The notes: generated by a model from the sequence alone, not told the origin. Positions 27,548-37,330 are shown, counted from the stretch's first letter. The stretch is 64,000 nt of DNA from an uncultured Geobacteraceae bacterium (GCA_903875605.1 CAIQWT010000102.1:1-64000), one strand, 5' to 3'. Made by a program: numbers and translations.

Positions 27548-30244
27548 ATGAATAAAAATTTTCTGGCAGCGCTTTCGGGGGAATCGCTTGATGCACTTTA
27601 CCGTGACTGGCAACGTTCCGCTGATTCTGTGCCGGAAGACTGGCAGATTTTTTTCTCTGGTTTTGGGCTTGGATTGGAAAATACAGTCGTCAGTAATAAA
27701 AGTTTTGATGAGCAGGCGGCGCTTAAGCTCTCTGGAGTTCAGTCCCTTTTGTATCGCTATCGCTCACTAGGCCATCTCCTTGCCTGCACGGATCCACTCT
27801 CACCATGTCAATTATTCCACCCGCTACTCGATCTCTCCGCTTTCGGCCTTGATGAAAGTGATCTTGACACGGTCTTTACCTGTCGTCGCTTTCTCAATGT
27901 AAGCTCTACCCTGCGCGATATATTGGTAACCATGCGTGAAACCTATTGTCAGGAAATAGGTGTCGAATTTATGCATATTGAGGAACCTGATGAGCGCCAG
28001 TGGCTTATTGATCGTATGGAACCCTGTAGAAATCATCCCGCCTACTCGGTAGATGAAAAACTGCATATTCTGGATAAGCTCCATAAAGCCGCTTTGTTTG
28101 AGTTGTTTTTGCATCGCAGGTTTGTCGGGCAAAAACGTTTTTCACTTGAGGGGGGTGAAATTCTGATTCCGGTTCTAGACCGGATAGTTAACGGTTGTCC
28201 GAAAGCGGGAATAAGTGACGTGGTTATGGGCATGTCTCATCGCGGAAGACTGAACGTACTGGCACATATTTTACGAAAACCGTATGAATCCCTTTTTGCC
28301 GAGTTTAAGGAAAACATTTCACTCGGATTTTTAGGGGATGGTGATGTTAAATATCACAAGGGACATTCGTGCGATATCGGCATTGATGGCCACAATGTAC
28401 ACGTCACAATTGCTGCAAACCCGAGCCATCTGGAAGCGGTTAATGCCGTTGTTGAGGGTAAAAGTCGTGCTAGGCAGGATCGCTATGGAAAAGATGGCGC
28501 CACTAGAGTTCTGCCGGTTTTGATACATGGCGATGCCGCTTTTGCAGGGCAGGGGAGTATCATGGAGGTTCTTAACATGTCCCAACTGGATGGTTATGGA
28601 ACCGGAGGGACTATTCATGTGGTACTAAATAATCAAATAGGTTTTACAACACTTCCCAAGGACTCCCGTTCAACCTGCTATGCAACGGACGTTGCCAAAA
28701 TGCTATCTTGTCCGATTTTTCATGTTCAAGGTGAAGCGCCTGAAGCTGCTATTCATGTTGTCGATCTAGCCATGGAATATCGAAGCAAATATCGTAGAGA
28801 TGTTGTGATTGAGTTGATCTGCTATCGTCGTCACGGGCATAACGAAGGAGATGAACCGGCTTTTACTCAACCGAAGTTGTATCAGCAGATTGCCGCCCGT
28901 CCCTCGGTAAACCGCATCTATGAAACTGTTCTTGCTGAAGAAGTCGGAATATCTACTGATACTTTGGAACTGCTTGAACAACTTACTAGTGAAACACTGG
29001 AAGCCTCTTTCAAAAAGACACCCGTACCCGATACTAACGGGTTTTCTGATCGTTGGAGTTCAATCAGTACCGAGTTTAGCACTGAACCGGTTGAAACAGC
29101 CGTATCAACTGAAAAACTGGTGACAATTGCACGGCGCCTGGCCGCTCTTCCTTCCGGTTTCTCTCCTCACACAAAAATCGGTACTCTGATTCAGAAACGC
29201 TTTGAGGCTGTAGTTAATGGTAATGGGATCGATTGGGGAAATGCGGAAACTCTTGCGTATGCAACTCTTCTTGATCAGGGGTATTCTGTTCGGATTTCCG
29301 GTCAGGATTCTCGACGTGGAACATTTAATCATCGGCATTGTGTTGTGATTGACAACCACAACGAACACAGTTTTTCACCACTTGAAACCGTTGCACGCGA
29401 TGGAGCATCTTTTCAGGCCTGGAACAGTCTGCTTTCCGAATTTGGTGTGCTTGGATTTGAATATGGTTACTCTTTGGAGTCGCCCACCTGCCTGACTTTG
29501 TGGGAAGCCCAGTTTGGAGATTTTGCCAACGGAGCACAAGTTATCATTGATCAGTTCATTGCCAGCGGTGAATCCAAATGGAATCGCGCCAGCGGACTTG
29601 TAATGCTGCTTCCTCACGGATATGAGGGGCAGGGTGCGGAACATTCCAGTGCCCGCATTGAGCGATATCTACAGTTATGTGCCTCAGAAAACATGATTGT
29701 TGCCATTCCGTCAACACCGGCACAGATATTTCATCTGCTAAGACGCCAGATGCTGCAGTCTTTCAGAAAGCCACTGGTTATCTTTACGCCGAAGAGCCTG
29801 CTACGTCACCCCATTTGTGTTTCTACCGCTGCAGAATTCTGCGAAGGCACGTTCGAAAATTGTATTGTAAGCCCCTGTGATTTTTCTTCTGCACAACGGG
29901 TCCTGTTTTGTAGCGGGAAAATATATTACGAACTTGAATCAGAACGTACACGGCTCGATCAGTTTCATACGATGATTGTAAGAATTGAACAATTGTATCC
30001 TCTGGATTGCTCAGCATTACGGAGAATTTTTGATTTGTGTGTAGCAACCTGTCAGATGTACTGGGTTCAGGAGGAACCGGAAAATATGGGTGCCTGGCAG
30101 TATATGGATCGACATTTTGATAAATTATCTGTTTCAGTTGGTTACATAGGCCGTCCGGCAGATTCCTGCCCTGCGGTATGGTCGCACCATATTCATGCCC
30201 AACAACAGGAGGAAATAGTGCGCCAAGCTTTAGCTTTACAGTGA
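27548..30244 (+). CDS. sucA: 2-oxoglutarate dehydrogenase E1 component
   Basis: 898 residues, close to the usual length. The N terminus (NKNFLAALSGESLDALYRDWQRS) resembles the E2-binding tip of SucA. Thiamine diphosphate and catalytic segments include MGMSHRGRLNVLAHI, HGDAAFAGQGS and CYRRHGHNEGDEP; the C-terminal half has LPHGYEGQGAEHSS. It decarboxylates 2-oxoglutarate in the TCA cycle and loads the succinyl group onto the E2 lipoate. No sucB or lpd follows; the next gene is unrelated. Its E2 and E3 must be encoded elsewhere. Confidence 0.95.
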   Translation: MNKNFLAALSGESLDALYRDWQRSADSVPEDWQIFFSGFGLGLENTVVSNKSFDEQAALKLSGVQSLLYRYRSLGHLLACTDPLSPCQLFHPLLDLSAFGLDESDLDTVFTCRRFLNVSSTLRDILVTMRETYCQEIGVEFMHIEEPDERQWLIDRMEPCRNHPAYSVDEKLHILDKLHKAALFELFLHRRFVGQKRFSLEGGEILIPVLDRIVNGCPKAGISDVVMGMSHRGRLNVLAHILRKPYESLFAEFKENISLGFLGDGDVKYHKGHSCDIGIDGHNVHVTIAANPSHLEAVNAVVEGKSRARQDRYGKDGATRVLPVLIHGDAAFAGQGSIMEVLNMSQLDGYGTGGTIHVVLNNQIGFTTLPKDSRSTCYATDVAKMLSCPIFHVQGEAPEAAIHVVDLAMEYRSKYRRDVVIELICYRRHGHNEGDEPAFTQPKLYQQIAARPSVNRIYETVLAEEVGISTDTLELLEQLTSETLEASFKKTPVPDTNGFSDRWSSISTEFSTEPVETAVSTEKLVTIARRLAALPSGFSPHTKIGTLIQKRFEAVVNGNGIDWGNAETLAYATLLDQGYSVRISGQDSRRGTFNHRHCVVIDNHNEHSFSPLETVARDGASFQAWNSLLSEFGVLGFEYGYSLESPTCLTLWEAQFGDFANGAQVIIDQFIASGESKWNRASGLVMLLPHGYEGQGAEHSSARIERYLQLCASENMIVAIPSTPAQIFHLLRRQMLQSFRKPLVIFTPKSLLRHPICVSTAAEFCEGTFENCIVSPCDFSSAQRVLFCSGKIYYELESERTRLDQFHTMIVRIEQLYPLDCSALRRIFDLCVATCQMYWVQEEPENMGAWQYMDRHFDKLSVSVGYIGRPADSCPAVWSHHIHAQQQEEIVRQALALQ

Positions 30245-30285
30245 TCCATGAGCGCAGTATTACTTGATTTTATCGCCTATTGAAG

Positions 30286-30314
30286 TTGACAATCAGGGGG
30301 AGTCCGTGTACATA
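30286..30314 (+). promoter_or_regulatory. Candidate promoter for the 30341-33459 genes
   Basis: A perfect TTGACA (30286-30291) is followed by a 17-base spacer and TACATA (30309-30314), 27 bases before the ATG at 30341. The -35 is ideal and the -10 is weak. Confidence 0.4.
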
Positions 30315-30340
30315 AAAGCAATCAAATCTAAAGGTAATTC

Positions 30341-31837
30341 ATGCTAAATCTGCTTTTCATATCGGACAGTGCAAAGGCTGAGTACATTAAAAATGTCCTT
30401 CAGCCCGTTCTAAAGGTGATTATTGATGTTGTAAATGACTTCGACCATGGCCTTAAGGACGTATTTGAAAAACGCCCGTCAACTGTTTGCATTCAGGATC
30501 AGATAGGCGGTGTAACCGGTGAGAGTGTTGCCCGTCACATTCAGATGCTGCTGGGGAAAAGTGCTCCTACATTTATTCTTCTCCACACCGGAAACGGTAA
30601 GGCTAGAGTAATAAAGGGATTATATGAGCACATTGTTGATTTAAGTCAACCGGATGACGTGCTTGCAGAAAATATTAAAAACACGCTCAAATCGTTACTT
30701 GGAGACCTGTGGGAAAAAATTTATATTCCACCTAAATTGTCACCTGCGGCTTTTATATCTTCAGTAGCAGTTCCTGAAGAGTCACGTGAGGACGCTGACA
30801 AGCTGGTGGACGATTTTTTGTCAGATTTAGAAATGTCCGGTTTTACAGCTGTTGACGACACTCCTTCACTGTCATCTGCCGTTTCAGCCCCCCCCCCTGA
30901 CAGTCATTCATCCTCTGTTACACCTGCGCCTGCCGAACACGTTGCAGATTTTCCAGAATTAAGCCCGCATATTCAAAGTCAGGCAACCAGTGACGAAATG
31001 GCGGAACTGCTCCTGGCAGAGGTTGAAAAGTCAATCCTTAATGAAGTTCCGGTAGCTGAATTATCCGCTGCCAGCAAAGAATCTGATGTTGTGTTTATTG
31101 TTGCACCGAAACCAGTACCGGCTGCGGTTAAGCCTTCAACCGTGCCTTTAGAAATACCTGCGACTCCACAAACACCAACTGCTGCTGAATTTAGAATCAA
31201 TCAGAATCCCACTCCTGCTGAAGAGCTTATACCTGAAGATCTTCTCTTGGCTTTTGAAGAGAACTATCGGTCAGAGTCCAGATTTTTGCGTCGCGGTGTT
31301 TATGTCTCACTATTTTGTGTCGTCTGTGTCGCAGCAGGGTGGTTTGTTATCAGGCAAAAGCCGCAATTGATAAGCTCTTTGAAGCAGCGGTTCATGTCAT
31401 TATCTGTAGGTACTGTTACTCCGGCCACTGTACCGGTGGCAGCGCCTGTTCAAAAAACGGCTCCATTTCCAGCACCTCCGCCGCTAATAACCAGCTCTTT
31501 GCCTTCATTTGTTCCAGTAAATGGCTATGATGCTTCTTATTCAGTGAAAAATCCGGGATGGGCCCGCTACGTCGGAAAAAACGCTGAATTCAGGCTGTGT
31601 ACGGTTTCAGGTCGTCTTCAGGCGGTGCAGATTCTTGCTGGTAAACATGCGCCCATTTCCAAAGCTTTAATTAAATCTGTACTGCAGGAATTTGTCGGCA
31701 GTAATGAATATAAAATAATATCTAAAAGTACAAAAGCAGGTTTAATCGTTGAAATTGGTAGCATTAATAATAAGGGTGATATCATGATATACAGTAAAAA
31801 TGGGGCTGTTAAAGCGCTTGTAGTATCAGTCAACTGA
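30341..31837 (+). CDS. Single-pass membrane protein with receiver-like N-terminal domain
   Basis: 498 residues, family not recognised. The first 120 residues have the size and alternating pattern of a receiver domain (LNLLFISDSAKAEYIKNVLQ). They lack a clear phospho-acceptor Asp, so the domain is probably a non-phosphorylated relic. A long Pro/Ala/Ser-rich linker (about 150-300) follows, then one membrane helix (VSLFCVVCVAAGWFVI, about 319-337), a second Pro-rich stretch and a compact C-terminal domain of about 110 residues. The topology suggests a cytoplasmic sensor or scaffold joined to a periplasmic domain. It precedes a LysM protein and a GspE/PilB ATPase, so a part in an envelope or secretion machine is plausible but not shown. 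Confidence 0.65.
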   Translation: MLNLLFISDSAKAEYIKNVLQPVLKVIIDVVNDFDHGLKDVFEKRPSTVCIQDQIGGVTGESVARHIQMLLGKSAPTFILLHTGNGKARVIKGLYEHIVDLSQPDDVLAENIKNTLKSLLGDLWEKIYIPPKLSPAAFISSVAVPEESREDADKLVDDFLSDLEMSGFTAVDDTPSLSSAVSAPPPDSHSSSVTPAPAEHVADFPELSPHIQSQATSDEMAELLLAEVEKSILNEVPVAELSAASKESDVVFIVAPKPVPAAVKPSTVPLEIPATPQTPTAAEFRINQNPTPAEELIPEDLLLAFEENYRSESRFLRRGVYVSLFCVVCVAAGWFVIRQKPQLISSLKQRFMSLSVGTVTPATVPVAAPVQKTAPFPAPPPLITSSLPSFVPVNGYDASYSVKNPGWARYVGKNAEFRLCTVSGRLQAVQILAGKHAPISKALIKSVLQEFVGSNEYKIISKSTKAGLIVEIGSINNKGDIMIYSKNGAVKALVVSVN

Positions 31838-31917
31838 GTTGACATTTTTATGATGTAGGTTTAACTTTGGGGACATTAATCAACCTATTACGTAAACTGT
31901 TCCTGTGCGGAGTCAAG

Positions 31918-33459
31918 ATGTCCTTTTATTTAAAGATCCGCTTACTTTTTATTTATGCCGCCGGCACATTCTCAGTACTAAGTGCTACCGGTGTGCATGC
32001 TGTCATGGATCCTCGCTTTGAGTTGGATCCGCTATCCATAACTGGTTCTAAACATACTGAAAAAACACAGCAATCAGCAGGTAAGCGCTCCTCCGGAACC
32101 AATGCCGAAAAGATATTGTCAAGGCCTGCCAAAGGCGGTGTCTATACCGTAAAGCCGGGTGATCATCTATTCAAAATTCTGATGCGAGATTATGGCTTGT
32201 CAAACAATGAGGCCGAAGCTTTCATTGAAGAAATAAAACGTGAAAACAACATATATGATATTAAACGCCTCAAAATCGGTCAAAAAATCACTATTCCACC
32301 TGTCCGGCGCGGTTCAGATGGAACACTCAAGTTGCTTCAGATCGCCAGGTCTGATAGTTCCCGCACTTCTGGCTCTGATCCGGCCATTATTCAAGCGTTC
32401 AAGCTTGAATCGTCAGTTACAGCTCTTTCAAATAAGGAATCAGTGGTCAGGGTTCAAGATGTGTGGAACAAGATTATACCATCAAAAAAAGAACAACAAA
32501 AACCCTTAGCAATTCAAACACCAACATTTTCGTTAACTCTTGAGCAGGAACGTTATCCTGTTTTTAGCAGAATGGATGGCGGTCGCATTGTGCTGGATCA
32601 AAACGCCAGTATTCCGCCACTCGTTAAATCATTAATTGAAGATAAAGACGCTTCAGTAAAAATTGTCACTGAATCACCATCCGGAACTAAAACTTTTATG
32701 GCATCGCTTTTAAATGCTGCAGGGTTTTACTCCGTTGAAGAAAATTTCAGTATGGAATTTGGCGCTGATCCAAAACTTACTATACGAGCTGATTTTAAAG
32801 TTGAAAAAACGGCTGAGAGTCTTATTAAACAGGATGTAGTGCTCGTAAACAGCGGACGAACATCTCTCCCTTACCCGCTTGGTGAGTTCCTTAAAAAAGA
32901 AGGATTTTCGCTCTATGAGCCGTTTGCTTCTCAAAAAACATTTGCCCAGCGCGACTCACGTACCATTCACCTTATTTCCGCTAAAAAACAGCCCGAGATT
33001 ATTGACTCAGTTTTATCTGCTTTATCAGTCTCTTCTGAACGTGACCGCAGCGTTGATGTTTTTGCAGCAGACAACAACGGTATCTCTCTGGCGGTCAAAG
33101 CAGAGCGTTATTTCGAACGGAGCGGTCAGCGCTATGTCGTCACCAGTTTTGATGGTGATCCTGTCAATTATACCCTGTTCAGGATTCTTGAGACCAAAGG
33201 CTATAAAGTAGTTATCCTTGAAAATCTGGATGATTTTCGGAAGATATCTGATAAGTTAATTTCAAGAATGAAGATAAAAGGTAATTTCGCTCAGCATAGA
33301 CTCCTGCACGACGCATCAACTGGCTTTTCGCTGCAGATGTCGGGCTTTAAGCTTGACGATGCTATGCTTCCAGGAGGTGGTATCTTTCTAACGGATCGTG
33401 CTATGGATCGTATAGTTAGAGATCTGGTTACCGAAAGCGGGTTTAACATAAAACAGTAG
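31918..33459 (+). CDS. Exported LysM-domain protein
   Basis: 513 residues from ATG 31918, which has CGGAGTC upstream; the in-frame TTG at 31867 adds 17 atypical residues. A signal-peptide-like segment (LLFIYAAGTFSVLSATGVHA) starts it. A LysM peptidoglycan-binding module follows (GGVYTVKPGDHLFKILMRDYG to KIGQKITIPP, about 70-125). The remaining 390 residues have no recognised domain. LysM proteins anchor machinery to the cell wall. Its place between the receiver-like membrane protein and the GspE/PilB ATPase suggests a periplasmic part of the same apparatus. A terminator-like hairpin follows the gene. Confidence 0.75.
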   Translation: MSFYLKIRLLFIYAAGTFSVLSATGVHAVMDPRFELDPLSITGSKHTEKTQQSAGKRSSGTNAEKILSRPAKGGVYTVKPGDHLFKILMRDYGLSNNEAEAFIEEIKRENNIYDIKRLKIGQKITIPPVRRGSDGTLKLLQIARSDSSRTSGSDPAIIQAFKLESSVTALSNKESVVRVQDVWNKIIPSKKEQQKPLAIQTPTFSLTLEQERYPVFSRMDGGRIVLDQNASIPPLVKSLIEDKDASVKIVTESPSGTKTFMASLLNAAGFYSVEENFSMEFGADPKLTIRADFKVEKTAESLIKQDVVLVNSGRTSLPYPLGEFLKKEGFSLYEPFASQKTFAQRDSRTIHLISAKKQPEIIDSVLSALSVSSERDRSVDVFAADNNGISLAVKAERYFERSGQRYVVTSFDGDPVNYTLFRILETKGYKVVILENLDDFRKISDKLISRMKIKGNFAQHRLLHDASTGFSLQMSGFKLDDAMLPGGGIFLTDRAMDRIVRDLVTESGFNIKQ

Positions 33460-33494
33460 GCGAAACCGATTTACATTGTCAGCTAATCTGCTAT

Positions 33495-33530
33495 AACGCT
33501 CATACCATTCTCAATGGTCGGGCGTTTTTT
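33495..33530 (+). terminator. Terminator after the LysM gene
   Basis: AACGCTC pairs with GGGCGTT, with an inner CCATT/AATGG helix, followed by six T (33525-33530). It lies between the LysM gene and the ATPase gene, so the ATPase may need its own promoter or rely on read-through. Confidence 0.75.
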
Positions 33531-33550
33531 GCTACAGGAGTTTGTGATTT

Positions 33551-35485
33551 ATGAACGTAAAAAAAGTTGGAGAACTGCTTGTCGAGCAAAAACTGATTTC
33601 TGAAGAACAGTTGCTTGAGGCACTGGATCTTCAGAAAGTTTTTCCTGATCAACCTGTCGGGCAGCTGTTGTGCAAGCTCGGTTTCATAAAAGAAAGCGAC
33701 CTCAGTTCCTTGCTTGACCAAAAGAACAAGAGGCGTAAGCTCACAGACATCCTCTTGTCTAGCGGTCTCATAGACCAGCAGAAAATATCTCATGCCCGTG
33801 AAGTTGGCAAGCAGAGTAATATCACTCTTGAAAAAGCGCTGTCCAAGTTGAATTACGTAGACGAGGACACTCTCTCAAAAGCGATTGCCAATCAATACGA
33901 TATGCCATTCATACAGATAAACACTCAAGATCTTGATCTGTCACTTTCCCGCTATATAAGTGCCGTATATGCCCAAAAGCAGCGTATTGCTCCCATCTCT
34001 AAAATTGGTAATACCTTGACACTGGCAATGGCACAGCCACTAAAATCTAATGATATAAGAGAGCTGGAAGATAGTATCAGGCTGAAAATTCTTTCTGCCA
34101 TAGCTACTGAAACCAGCATCGCCAAATCTCTTAAACGCTTATATAATATTGATATTGTCAGCACTACAACTGCCAACGATGAAGTAAACCTTGATATTGT
34201 TCCAGACAGTATTATTGACTTGTTGAGTAAAACTTCCGAGGGTGATGAGCCTGAAGTTGCTGAAGAAACCAAAAAAGTCACAGAAAAAGACAGTGTAATT
34301 GTCAAGCTTGTTAATAAAATCATCTATGATGCTTACATGAATAAGGCTTCAGATATTCATATTGAGCCATATCCTGGAAAAAAGGATGTCATAGTGCGTA
34401 CTAGGGTTGACGGTCAATGCTCGATTTATCAGCGAATTCCTTATAAATACAAATATGCACTCCCATCTCGCATTAAAATTATGGGTGATCTTGATATAGC
34501 CGAACGAAGAAAACCGCAGGACGGAAAAATTGAGTTTAAAAAATTTGGCCCTCTAGATATCGAGTTGCGTGTTGCCACAATGCCGACGGTTGGCGGCCTT
34601 GAAGATGTTGTCATTCGTGTGCTCGCAAGTGGTGACCCAATCAGTTTTAACGACCTTGGCCTTACTGAACGGAATCTACGGATTTTTCAGGAATCGCTTG
34701 CACGTCCTCATGGACTGATTTTGGTTGTCGGGCCGACCGGTTCGGGTAAAACAACAACACTTCATTCCGGACTGGCTCAGATTAATCAGACAAATCGTAA
34801 AATATGGACTGCTGAGGATCCGGTTGAAATAACTCAGCCAGGTCTTCGTCAGGTACAGGTCAATCCACGTATCGGTTTTACCTTTGCGTCAGCACTCCGC
34901 TCTTTTCTCCGACTGGATCCAGATGTAATTATGGTTGGTGAAATGCGTGATGAAGAAACTGCCAGTACGGCGGTTGAAGCGTCGCTTACAGGTCATCTGG
35001 TCTTTTCAACCCTTCATACTAATTCTGCTCCGGAAACGATTACGCGCCTTCTTGAGATGGGCCTTGATCCATACAGTTTTTCTGATTCTCTTGTCTGTGT
35101 GTTGGCTCAACGACTTGCGCGTCGTCTCTGTAAGGAGTGTAAAGAAAGTTTTCATCCTTCAGATGATGAATTTAATGAACTGGTGGATGAGTACGGCAAG
35201 GTTGAATTTGCCAATACCGCACTGGGTCGATTAGATGTTGTCATGTTTCGGGCGGTTGGGTGTGATAGATGCAACCATACAGGTTATCGCGGTCGTCTTG
35301 GTATACACGAAGTGCTTGAATGTACTGATGTTCTTAAAGGACTCATTAAGCGTAGGTCAGATACGGATCTCATTCGGGCGCAGGCCTCCAGTGATGGTAT
35401 GACTACACTTAAACAGGATGGCATTATTAAGGTGCTACAGGGCCTTACAGATATATATGAAGTGCGGCGAGTCTGCATAAAATAA
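33551..35485 (+). CDS. GspE/PilB-type secretion or pilus assembly ATPase
   Basis: 644 residues. The N-terminal 200 residues carry MshEN/GspE N-terminal-like repeats (KVGELLVEQKLISEEQLLEALD, LTDILLSSGLIDQQKISHA). The ATPase domain has Walker A GPTGSGKTTT (about 394-401), an Asp box (DPVEI), Walker B (DPDVIMVGEMRDEETA) and a His box (GHLVFSTLHTN). A zinc-binding tetracysteine (CKECKESF and CDRCNHTGYRGR) follows. These hexameric ATPases power pseudopilus or type IV pilus assembly at the inner membrane. No GspF/PilC or pilin gene is adjacent, so which machine it drives is open. AGGAG upstream supports ATG 33551. Confidence 0.93.
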   Translation: MNVKKVGELLVEQKLISEEQLLEALDLQKVFPDQPVGQLLCKLGFIKESDLSSLLDQKNKRRKLTDILLSSGLIDQQKISHAREVGKQSNITLEKALSKLNYVDEDTLSKAIANQYDMPFIQINTQDLDLSLSRYISAVYAQKQRIAPISKIGNTLTLAMAQPLKSNDIRELEDSIRLKILSAIATETSIAKSLKRLYNIDIVSTTTANDEVNLDIVPDSIIDLLSKTSEGDEPEVAEETKKVTEKDSVIVKLVNKIIYDAYMNKASDIHIEPYPGKKDVIVRTRVDGQCSIYQRIPYKYKYALPSRIKIMGDLDIAERRKPQDGKIEFKKFGPLDIELRVATMPTVGGLEDVVIRVLASGDPISFNDLGLTERNLRIFQESLARPHGLILVVGPTGSGKTTTLHSGLAQINQTNRKIWTAEDPVEITQPGLRQVQVNPRIGFTFASALRSFLRLDPDVIMVGEMRDEETASTAVEASLTGHLVFSTLHTNSAPETITRLLEMGLDPYSFSDSLVCVLAQRLARRLCKECKESFHPSDDEFNELVDEYGKVEFANTALGRLDVVMFRAVGCDRCNHTGYRGRLGIHEVLECTDVLKGLIKRRSDTDLIRAQASSDGMTTLKQDGIIKVLQGLTDIYEVRRVCIK

Positions 35486-35560
35486 CCGTTTAGCATAAAA
35501 ATATGCTTGCATTCATCCCATCAGCATGATAGGTAGAAGTACAATTTATGTTCACTCAGT

Positions 35561-35589
35561 AAGTGAGCTCGCAAGGCTCACTTTTTTTT
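35561..35589 (+). terminator. Terminator between the ATPase gene and rimP
   Basis: AAGTGAGC (35561-35568) pairs with GCTCACTT (35576-35583) with a 7-base loop, followed by a run of T to 35589. It ends the ATPase transcript or acts as a leader terminator of the nusA operon. Its position rules out the in-frame ATG at 35526 as the start of rimP. Confidence 0.85.
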
Positions 35590-35606
35590 GTCCAATCGGG
35601 ATTGTT

Positions 35607-36092
35607 ATGGCAACTCAAAAAGAAGATACATGTACAGTCGTCAGCGGAATTGCCCAACCGATTCTTGAGTCCATGGGACTAGAGCTGGTTGATATTGAAT
35701 TTGGAAGAGTCGGGCCTGATGCAGTTCTCCGGCTTTTTATTGATAAAGAGGGCGGAGTTATGCTCGACGACTGTGCCGGTCTCAGCCGGGAATTGTCAAT
35801 GATTCTAGACGTAGAAGATGTGATTGCATGCAACTATACTTTGGAAGTCTCATCTCCTGGTCTTGACAGGCCACTTAAAAAACAGGCAGATTATGACCGT
35901 TTTACCGGCCGTACCATTAAAGTTCGCACCTATCAGCCGTTTCTTGATGATAGTGGTAATAAACGTAAGACTTTTCTGGGAAGACTTGAAGGCCTTATGG
36001 ATGGCGTAGTTAAAATGACGCTCACAGAAGGGCAGACTGCATCCATCCCGATTGAGAGCGTTGCTAAAGCTAATCTTGAATATGAGCTCTGA
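35607..36092 (+). CDS. rimP: Ribosome maturation factor RimP
   Basis: 161 residues from ATG 35607. The frame is open from 35526, but that stretch contains the terminator hairpin. The conserved core GLELVDIEFGRVGPDAVLRLFIDKEGGVMLDDC and the SPGLDRPLKK segment identify RimP (YlxS/YhbC), which helps assemble the 30S subunit. It heads the nusA-infB operon, as in most bacteria. The site upstream (CGGGATTG) is weak. NusA follows after 38 bp. Confidence 0.95.
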   Translation: MATQKEDTCTVVSGIAQPILESMGLELVDIEFGRVGPDAVLRLFIDKEGGVMLDDCAGLSRELSMILDVEDVIACNYTLEVSSPGLDRPLKKQADYDRFTGRTIKVRTYQPFLDDSGNKRKTFLGRLEGLMDGVVKMTLTEGQTASIPIESVAKANLEYEL

Positions 36093-36130
36093 TCTGAAAT
36101 AACCATATATGACAGCAAGGAGAAGTAAAC

Positions 36131-37330
36131 GTGGATACAATTATTAATCTTAAGCATGCTATTGACCAACTTGTAAAAGAGAAGGGAATTGATCGCCAAG
36201 TGGTTCTGGAAGCTATGGAACAGGCGGTTTTGACTGCTGCTAATAAGAAATATCGCAACACACGCGATCTTGAAGCCCATTACAATCACGAAAGCGGAGA
36301 GGTAGAACTCTTTGAATTCGTAACAGTTGTTGAAGAGGTAGAAGATTCCTATAAAGAAATCTGCCTGGAAGAAGCACATGAAATTGATCCGGAAGCCGAA
36401 ATTGGCGATTCGCTCGGTGAAAAACTTGATGCCAGCGGATTTAGCCGTATCGCTGCTCAAACTGCCAAGCAGGTTATCATTCAAAAAGTGCGTGATGCCG
36501 AACGTGAAACAATTTATAACGAATACAGTGATCGTATTTGGGAAGTTATTACAGGTATGGTGCGCCGTTTTGAAAAGGGTGAACTGCTTATAGATCTTGG
36601 GCGTGCTGAGGCTGTTTTGCCTGCCAAAGAACAGATGCCACGTGAGGTTTACCGCCCTGGAGATCGTATTCGTGCAATAATTACCGATATTCGTATGACA
36701 ACTAAAGGTCCGCAGATTATGCTTTCACGTACTCATCCAAGCATGCTTGCCAAGCTTTTTGAGGCTGAAGTTCCTGAGATTGCCGAAGGAATAGTTGAAA
36801 TTAATGCTATTGTGCGCGATGCTGGAAGCCGTGCTAAAATTGCCGTTTCATCAAACGATCGTGATGTAGATCCAGTTGGAGCTTGTGTCGGTATGCGTGG
36901 TGCACGTGTTCAGAATGTTGTTTCAGAACTACGCGGCGAAAAAATAGATATCATTCCATGGTCGGAAGACATAGCACGTTTTGCTTGTAATGCCCTGTCT
37001 CCAGCACAGGTCTCTAAGGTGTTTGTAGACGAAGAAAAGCGCGCCCTTGAAATTATTGTAGCAGACGATCAGCTATCTCTTGCTATCGGTAAGCGCGGTC
37101 AAAATGTTAGTCTGGCTGCTCGTCTGACCGGTTGCCGGATTGATATCAAAAGTGAATCAAAAGTCACCGAAGCTCAGGCTCAGGAATTTTCCTCTTTTGA
37201 CGGTACCGATGCTGATGAAGTGGATGAAGCTGCTGTTATGGATCAGAATGTTGCTGTCACAGAGGATACTGCTGTTGAGAAAGCTGAATCTGCCGACACT
37301 GAAAGCGCAGTCGAAGTGGTGGTTGAGTAA
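36131..37330 (+). CDS. nusA: Transcription elongation and antitermination factor NusA
   Basis: 399 residues from GTG 36131 with AAGGAGAAG upstream. The NusA N-terminal domain, S1 domain (EVITGMVRRFEKGELLIDLGRAEAVLP) and two KH domains (VGACVGMRGARVQNVVSELRGEKIDII; LAIGKRGQNVSLAARLTG) are intact. A short acidic tail (TDADEVDEAA) replaces the two AR repeats found in E. coli NusA. It binds RNA polymerase and modulates pausing, termination and antitermination. Encoded in the standard rimP-nusA-infB order. Confidence 0.97.
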   Translation: MDTIINLKHAIDQLVKEKGIDRQVVLEAMEQAVLTAANKKYRNTRDLEAHYNHESGEVELFEFVTVVEEVEDSYKEICLEEAHEIDPEAEIGDSLGEKLDASGFSRIAAQTAKQVIIQKVRDAERETIYNEYSDRIWEVITGMVRRFEKGELLIDLGRAEAVLPAKEQMPREVYRPGDRIRAIITDIRMTTKGPQIMLSRTHPSMLAKLFEAEVPEIAEGIVEINAIVRDAGSRAKIAVSSNDRDVDPVGACVGMRGARVQNVVSELRGEKIDIIPWSEDIARFACNALSPAQVSKVFVDEEKRALEIIVADDQLSLAIGKRGQNVSLAARLTGCRIDIKSESKVTEAQAQEFSSFDGTDADEVDEAAVMDQNVAVTEDTAVEKAESADTESAVEVVVE

